Origin: Halobaculum saliterrae | GTDB lineage: Archaea > Halobacteriota > Halobacteria > Halobacteriales > Haloferacaceae | NCBI RefSeq assembly: GCF_009831625.1 | Contig: NZ_WUUS01000012.1 | Span: forward strand, 43,503-107,502 | DNA: 64,000 nt | Direction of reading: 5' to 3' | Part shown: piece by piece, positions 59,362-64,000 of the stretch | Numbering within the stretch: position 1 is the stretch's first letter | Layout of the letters: each line of letters begins with the position of its first letter | Program-made: the position numbers and the translations under genes | Notes under the pieces: generated by a model | What the model saw: only the letters and a program-made list of their open reading frames with translations | The model's database searches: none | Told to the model about the DNA's origin: nothing

Positions 59362-60114
59362 CTACTCATATTGGGAGATGATCTCCAAGATATCGACAAA
59401 CGTCGCCAATACCGGATAGTCAACCTCCAGACCCTCATAGAGGTACGAACAGAGGTCAGTGTAGGCGTCCACGTCTGCCGACCGATCGATTCGATGAGCG
59501 TGGATTTCCTCCTGCCGTTGCTGGATCCAGCTCTTACATTCATCATTCAACGTGTGAAGCGTGTCGTATCGATCAGTCAGTTCAGTATCTGAGATTCCCT
59601 GTGATTCCGTAGAATCAAGTTCTACTATCGTCTCTCGAATCTCTTGAACTGTAGACTGTGCGTCTTTGAGCGTAGTGAATTCAGCCTGGAGCGTCTCCAG
59701 AAAGACCCAGCGGTTGTCAATACACTGCTGTGCGGCCTCGAGGAGTCGTTGTTTGATGAGCGGTGAGAACGTAGTCGCTTCTGAAATTAGAACCAGCACA
59801 TCGATCCCGAATTCGGCACTGAGGCACGCCTCGAACGAATCACCGTACACGTCGCCGTAGTGGTCGACCGCCATCACAGTATCATGATACCACGGCTCGA
59901 TGGTATCACGAACCGACTTCTCTTCGGATGTAAGGTTCTGATTCATTCCAACAACTGACCGTTCGAACCGTGGAGTCTGTGTTTCGACAGTCTGAATACG
60001 CTGGCGAAACCGTTGGAAGGCTTGACATTCGCGTTCGATCTCGCGTCGTTCTCGCCGAACACTATCGAGGGCAGCATCCGTGTATGTCGGCCACGAGCCT
60101 TGTGCGAGCGTCAT
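59362..60114 (-). CDS. Coiled-coil-like hypothetical protein (DUF7260-like)
   Basis: The 250-residue protein is helical throughout. Its start, DAALDSVRRERREIERECQAFQRFRQRI, is followed by WYHDTVMAVDHYGDVYGDSFEACLSAEFG, a middle with LIKQRLLEAAQQCIDNRW and a C-terminus YLYEGLEVDYPVLATFVDIL. This is the pattern of haloarchaeal DUF7260 (from memory). It has no membrane segment or enzyme motif. Function unknown. Confidence 0.8.
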   Translation of the reverse strand: MTLAQGSWPTYTDAALDSVRRERREIERECQAFQRFRQRIQTVETQTPRFERSVVGMNQNLTSEEKSVRDTIEPWYHDTVMAVDHYGDVYGDSFEACLSAEFGIDVLVLISEATTFSPLIKQRLLEAAQQCIDNRWVFLETLQAEFTTLKDAQSTVQEIRETIVELDSTESQGISDTELTDRYDTLHTLNDECKSWIQQRQEEIHAHRIDRSADVDAYTDLCSYLYEGLEVDYPVLATFVDILEIISQYE

Positions 60115-60217
60115 CGACAGCGTATGTCTCGATACTGTCGGTCCGAAGCACAGTCAATGTCAGCCATATGGTGTACAAGTGATTCCGGAGCGCACAGCTC
60201 GCAGTGTACGCGGCCGC

Positions 60218-60781
60218 CTATCCGGAGAAGGAGCTGTACGAGACGCTGCCTTGATCAACGATGGTCTGGCTTTCGGGAACGTCTCCATCCGGCGGCATAC
60301 TCCCCTCCGCCGGACCGCCGGGTTCGCCGACGACAATCCGACCAACCATCCCTAGGGACTTGTGCGGGATACAGAAATAATCGTACGTGCCCGTGGTCTC
60401 GAACGTGTGCTCGAACGTTGCACCCTGTTCACTCAGAACCTCACTGTTGAACGCTTCCGCTCCGTCGGGAATCCGGGTAACTGATGCTGTGCTCGTTCCC
60501 TCTTTGTAGGCGGTTGCCGAGTGACTCCCACTCTGGATTTCGAACGTGACTGTCTCACCGGATTCGATGAACAGACCGATGGGATCGAAATAGTACTCGC
60601 TCCCTTCGGTGACCATCATAACGGTATTCGAGTCTCCTGACCCACCAGCTGTCTCCGGCGTTTCAGTCGTGGTCGGCTCACCGCCACCATCTCCGTTCCC
60701 CGAACTACTGCATCCGGCGAGACCAGTTACGCCACCTGTAGCAAGAATTCCAGCTGTCTTGAGGACTTGTCGACGCTCCAT
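60218..60781 (-). CDS. Halocyanin-like blue copper lipoprotein
   Basis: The 187-residue protein has an RR/lipobox signal (MERRQVLKTAGILATGGVTGLAGC). A Gly/Thr/Glu linker leads to a cupredoxin domain with His in SGSHSATAYKEG and Cys/His/Met in YDYFCIPHKSLGMVGRIVV. A C-terminal tail of about 30 residues continues. It carries electrons, typically to a terminal oxidase. It is related to the blue copper protein at 38048. Confidence 0.92.
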   Translation of the reverse strand: MERRQVLKTAGILATGGVTGLAGCSSSGNGDGGGEPTTTETPETAGGSGDSNTVMMVTEGSEYYFDPIGLFIESGETVTFEIQSGSHSATAYKEGTSTASVTRIPDGAEAFNSEVLSEQGATFEHTFETTGTYDYFCIPHKSLGMVGRIVVGEPGGPAEGSMPPDGDVPESQTIVDQGSVSYSSFSG

Positions 60782-60879
60782 ACCGTTTTATCAAAGACCC
60801 CAACATAAGGGGAAACGGCGGATTCCCACTGGGTAGGACACCGGTCGTATTTGAAATACTGAGGCCCCGATGTAGATGT

Positions 60880-60954
60880 GCTCCGTTAGTGTAGCTCGGC
60901 CAATCATCTCGGTATCTCACGCCGAGGACCGAGGTTCAAATCCTCGACGGAGCA
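60880..60954 (+). tRNA. tRNA-Glu (anticodon CUC)
   Basis: The acceptor arms GCTCCGT (60880-60886) and ACGGAGC pair fully, with discriminator A at 60954. The anticodon stem TCGGT/GCCGA encloses the loop ATCTCAC, with U33, anticodon CTC (reads GAG) and A37. The T arm is CGAGG-TTCAAAT-CCTCG. There is no intron. The gene is immediately followed, after 16 bp, by a protein gene on the same strand. Confidence 0.93.
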
Positions 60955-60970
60955 TCCCTGCTCCATTGCA

Positions 60971-61414
60971 ATGGTCTCCTCAGACTCCTCACAGATGGCC
61001 GCCGCACAACAAGACACCAAGGAACACATTTTGACCCGCTATTCCGCCGTAGAGATCGGTACAATCACCAGCCCATGTCTAACTATTCTTGCAACCGCAA
61101 CGGTGGTATACGGCTGGCCACTGACCGTACTCGGATGGTTTGTATCCGGCTTGTTCGGACTTCTTGTCGCAGTAGCTTCTGACCGGACGTCAGTGGTCGA
61201 GTTCAGTCTCATCAAGTGGCCGCAGCCGGAGTCGAGAGGCGAACTAGCGGTGAATGCGATTGCATACAACGGCGTCTTGATTCTTGGAACCGTGCTTGGG
61301 CAGATCGCGTGGACAGTGTCGACTAGTCTCCTACTCGCTGCAGGGGTTGGAGCCGTTCTTCCGGTCTGGTTTCTGAAGCATATACAGTTCATCGTCTTTC
61401 TGGACGACGAGTGA
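60971..61414 (+). CDS. Hypothetical membrane protein (147 aa)
   Basis: The protein has four helices (TSPCLTILATATVVYGW, TVLGWFVSGLFGLLVAVA, AIAYNGVLILGTVLGQIAW, LLLAAGVGAVLPVWFLKHI) and a short acidic end. The N-terminus carries QDTKEHILTRYSAVEIGTI. No motif is recognised. It begins just after the tRNA gene. Confidence 0.7.
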   Translation: MVSSDSSQMAAAQQDTKEHILTRYSAVEIGTITSPCLTILATATVVYGWPLTVLGWFVSGLFGLLVAVASDRTSVVEFSLIKWPQPESRGELAVNAIAYNGVLILGTVLGQIAWTVSTSLLLAAGVGAVLPVWFLKHIQFIVFLDDE

Positions 61415-61542
61415 ATTTACTGTACCGCCCATAATTTCGGAAAAGGTCATGCTTCCATCCAGTATGATACAGCGGCAGTTAAATCCGGGATATCAGAGGT
61501 AGATTAGTCAGGTAGAAGTGGCTCCCTGCTCAAGTTTGAATA

Positions 61543-62754
61543 ATGTCATCGGAAGGGCGTCAACCACGGGAGGAACCTCCTCGTGGACAGACCTCTCGAA
61601 TCGGGTCTGTTCGGCCACTCTCTGTATTTCTCGCCGCGATCTTCACGCTAACTCAAGTTCCCGTCGCGTCCGCCCACGGTACAACCGGAAGCGGTGGACT
61701 CTCGCAAGGACACGGTATTATTCTTATTCTCGTCGGTGCTGTCATCCTCGGCGGATTCATCCTTCTCAAACGGACTGATCGTGTCACGCCGACAACGGCG
61801 CTTTACGGCGTATTCGTCGGAATCGCTATCACCGCGCTCGGAGCCGTTCTCTTCGAAGGGCTCTCCCCAGATCCGACATATACTGCGAGTTCGATGCCCT
61901 TCCCTCGAGCGTGGTATCAGCCACTGGCCCTGCTGAGTGGCTTAGGTATCATGGTCGTGAGCTTCATTATTGGGTGGCTCCGCTGGCCATCCCGGCCGCG
62001 GTACACATTTCTCGGCATACTTATGGGATTGTGGATTTCCTATCCATACCTCCTTCCTGGACTGGCAAGCGATACACATCCACTCGGATACGCTATCGTC
62101 CTCGGAACGCCAATCATGGTCGGCTATGTTGTCTGGAAGGACGCAGGAGGTGTCATTCGCGCAGTTTTGCGTGATCCGGTTGCGCGTCGCTTCGGCATCG
62201 GCGTTGGTGTCGTGTTAGCGCTCTTTTTCGTTTCCGTGACGGGGTACCTCTCGTTTTTCCCCGAGGAGGGCTTCCCCGAAGAGGTGACGGTCGTCGTTCT
62301 ACCCGCAATCTATCAGCTAGTATCGTGGCCCACCCTCGAAATCGCGATTCCGCATCTCCCGTTCATACATATCCCGTTCTTCCTAGCCCTGTCACCCGGC
62401 CAGGTCATCGTCGTCGGGATGCTAAGCGCACTCATCGGATTAAACGCCGCTCTAATAGCCCGTCACTGGCGCGTCGAGGAACGAGCCGGCATGACCGAAG
62501 GGACCGCCGGAAGTGCTGCAATCGTCGGGACGTGTACCTGTGGCTGCTGTGGGCCACTCGTCGCGAAGATCGCGGTACTTGCTGCCGGGCCATCGATTGC
62601 CGCCCCTCTCTACTGGGTGTTCGTCGATTCGGCCTCGCCGCTCAGTGCAGTATTCATCGTTGGAAGCTTCGTCCTCTTCACCGGAAGTCTGATCTACTCG
62701 GTCCAAGCAGCCCGACAGCCCGATCAATCGGCTGCCATCATCCCGGCGGACTGA
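61543..62754 (+). CDS. Polytopic membrane protein with a CxCxCC motif
   Basis: The 403-residue protein has a signal-like first helix ending ASAHG and about nine more helices. A loop holds VGTCTCGCCGPLVAK, a Cys-rich motif likely to bind a soft metal such as copper. His-containing segments (LSQGHGIIL) lie outside. It might be a copper transporter or assembly factor (inference); no family is certain. It is followed by a 64-residue membrane protein. Confidence 0.72.
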   Translation: MSSEGRQPREEPPRGQTSRIGSVRPLSVFLAAIFTLTQVPVASAHGTTGSGGLSQGHGIILILVGAVILGGFILLKRTDRVTPTTALYGVFVGIAITALGAVLFEGLSPDPTYTASSMPFPRAWYQPLALLSGLGIMVVSFIIGWLRWPSRPRYTFLGILMGLWISYPYLLPGLASDTHPLGYAIVLGTPIMVGYVVWKDAGGVIRAVLRDPVARRFGIGVGVVLALFFVSVTGYLSFFPEEGFPEEVTVVVLPAIYQLVSWPTLEIAIPHLPFIHIPFFLALSPGQVIVVGMLSALIGLNAALIARHWRVEERAGMTEGTAGSAAIVGTCTCGCCGPLVAKIAVLAAGPSIAAPLYWVFVDSASPLSAVFIVGSFVLFTGSLIYSVQAARQPDQSAAIIPAD

Positions 62755-62797
62755 GGTAAGGTATCTACCGTGATCTCACGGTACCTAGGGGGTACAA

Positions 62798-62992
62798 ATG
62801 TCTCAATATATGAACGGGAAACGTCGTCAGTACGTGTTTTTGGTACTGGCAGCGGTACTGATCGTTGTCGGTACCCTCGCGACCGGCTTCCTCCCGTCGA
62901 CCCCGTTCTACCAGATCTTCTCTGGAGCTATCATCGTCGCAGGCTTTGCGGTCGGGTACGCGGGCCTCAGTGTCTTCGAACTTCTCAAATGA
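62798..62992 (+). CDS. Small two-helix membrane protein (64 aa)
   Basis: MSQYMNGKRRQYVFLVLAAVLIV, VGTLATGFLPSTPFYQIFSGAIIVAGFAVGYAGLSVFELL. It has two helices and a basic N-terminus. It lies 43 bp after the Cys-rich membrane protein, probably in the same transcript. Family not recognised. Confidence 0.65.
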   Translation: MSQYMNGKRRQYVFLVLAAVLIVVGTLATGFLPSTPFYQIFSGAIIVAGFAVGYAGLSVFELLK

Positions 62993-63055
62993 AGCGATAT
63001 GAACCGACTCCACCCGGTTACAGCAGGTATCTGCCGCTTCGCGGGGTTAGAGCTG

Positions 63056-64000
63056 CTACTCGGTAAGCAGGTCTCGAAACGAATTCGCCGCGAGGAGACC
63101 GCCGGTCGCCACGACCGCTCCCATCGCAAACACCGGATTTAGCAACCCCGTCGCTGCAAGGGGCATCGTGAGCCCATTGTAGAGCAGCGCTAGCCCGTTG
63201 TTCTGTTTGACACGCCGACGAGCTGCATCTGCGAGGTCGAACGTCGTCCCCACCGCTGCGAGGTCGTCATCGACGAGAGAAATATCCGCGGCATCGGACG
63301 CGAGTGCCGTTCCACCACCGAGCGAGATTCCCAGGTCTGCGGTCGCAAGAGCCGGTGCATCGTTCGTTCCATCACCAACCATCGTAACCTGTCCCCGGGA
63401 CTGTAACCGCCGGATCGTCGCGGTCTTGCCTGCCGGCGGGACCCCCGCAAACACGTGACCGATGCCAGGATGACTGTCGAGAAAGTCAGTGGCAGCCTCG
63501 TCATCACCGGTCAGAACGACGATCTCGATATCACGGTCATTCAGCTGCGTGAGTGTGTCATCCCAACCTGCCCGTGGTTCGTCGCCCACGACGATGACAC
63601 CCTCTGCATGACCGTCACGACCGACGACGACCGGAAGGTGACCGGCCGTTCGTGCCTCTGCGGCACGCGTCTCGATCCGCTCGCTAACCGACCACCCCAG
63701 TTCTGCGAAGAGATCGAGATTCCCTACGAGAACGCGCGTGTCCTCGACGACTCCTTCGACGCCGGTCGCGTGGCTCGTGAATTCAGTGATGTCAGCTGCG
63801 TACTCGTGGTCACTGCCATCGGCAACCCCCCCATCGGCTCTCGAGCGATCGCCCTCCTGATTCCTTTGTACAAACGTATTCACGATTGCGTCGGCCGCTG
63901 GGTGGGATGCTCGCTGTTCGAGGGCCGCGACGATTGCAAGCAGATCCGACGGTGCATCCGCCTCGAGGACATCCATCTGGCCGGTCGTGAGCGTCCCCGT
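63056..64000 (-). CDS. Copper-type P1B ATPase, N-terminal part beyond the window
   Basis: The frame is open to the right edge, which falls just inside the phosphorylation motif (TGTLTTGQ of DKTGTLTTGQ). After it come the N-domain HP loop (EQRASHPAADAIV), VLTGDDEAATDFL, MVGDGTNDAPALATADLGI, and the last helices ARRRVKQNNGLALLYNGLTMPLAATGLLNPVFAMGAVV. The YN in the seventh helix is typical of Cu-transporting enzymes, but the MxxSS of the eighth is replaced by ATGG. Likely exports Cu(I) or a related ion. The first about 400 residues are missing from view. Confidence 0.9.
   Translation of the reverse strand, partial: TGTLTTGQMDVLEADAPSDLLAIVAALEQRASHPAADAIVNTFVQRNQEGDRSRADGGVADGSDHEYAADITEFTSHATGVEGVVEDTRVLVGNLDLFAELGWSVSERIETRAAEARTAGHLPVVVGRDGHAEGVIVVGDEPRAGWDDTLTQLNDRDIEIVVLTGDDEAATDFLDSHPGIGHVFAGVPPAGKTATIRRLQSRGQVTMVGDGTNDAPALATADLGISLGGGTALASDAADISLVDDDLAAVGTTFDLADAARRRVKQNNGLALLYNGLTMPLAATGLLNPVFAMGAVVATGGLLAANSFRDLLTE

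Noticed and set aside
1..64000. CRISPR arrays
   Set aside because: No regularly spaced repeats of 28-40 bp with unique spacers were seen on either strand.

Overview
The window comes from a halophilic archaeon (class Halobacteria). The proteins are strongly acidic. There are two TFIIB-type factors, twin-arginine lipoproteins with a lipobox, halocyanin-type blue copper proteins, a HalOD1-type protein, TTTAAA/TTATAA-type TATA boxes, GGTGA/GGAGG ribosome-binding sites and many ATGA gene overlaps. No ribosomal or core metabolic operon and no recognisable replication initiator is present, so a megaplasmid or an accessory chromosomal region is most likely (inference). One tRNA-Glu(CUC) gene lies near the right end.

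Positions 1-16,400 hold plasmid-type small genes, mostly on the minus strand: a DUF6735-like gene cut by the left edge, zinc-ribbon proteins, a TFB, an OB-fold (RPA-like) protein behind a highly structured leader, two PIN-domain modules (UPF0175-PIN and HTH-PIN), an IS5-type transposon carrying a membrane-protein passenger, a peroxiredoxin and a PAS/GAF histidine kinase. Positions 16,913-18,829 are a 1.9-kb segment whose terminal inverted repeats match those of the IS5-type element at 8,962-10,342. It carries only a 7TM histidine kinase and no transposase. Positions 18,845-32,796 are one long minus-strand operon that looks like an archaeal conjugation/DNA-transfer system: small membrane proteins, a secreted protein, a lipoprotein, a TrbL/VirB6-like channel, a VirB4-type ATPase and a VirD4/HerA-like coupling ATPase with a putative nuclease tail. 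It ends with an archaeo-eukaryotic primase and a PriL-like partner. Upstream are exodeoxyribonuclease VII genes, xseA being broken by an in-frame amber codon, and a tiny histone-fold gene.

Positions 34,700-64,000 are a metal, copper and redox island: a DtxR/SirR regulator with a shared operator, a two-domain multicopper oxidase, a ZIP transporter, a blue copper protein, a DyP-like peroxidase, two tandem P19/Tp34-like lipoproteins, a CadA/ZntA P-type ATPase, a CDF exporter, CtaA, DsbA/DsbB-like proteins, a second multicopper oxidase, a halocyanin and a second, partial P-type ATPase. Several small membrane genes here resemble accessory genes of haloarchaeal cytochrome oxidase clusters, but no oxidase subunit is present.

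The signals that simple gene-calling would miss are four. (1) A 42-43-bp inverted-repeat operator stands in front of three separate operons, including the conjugation operon. (2) A 5' leader hairpin is repeated in front of four or five genes, with compensatory changes. (3) A transposase-less element with a kinase gene has the same ends as an autonomous IS5-type element. (4) A coupling ATPase with a C-terminal PD-(D/E)xK-like domain is co-transcribed with a primase pair.
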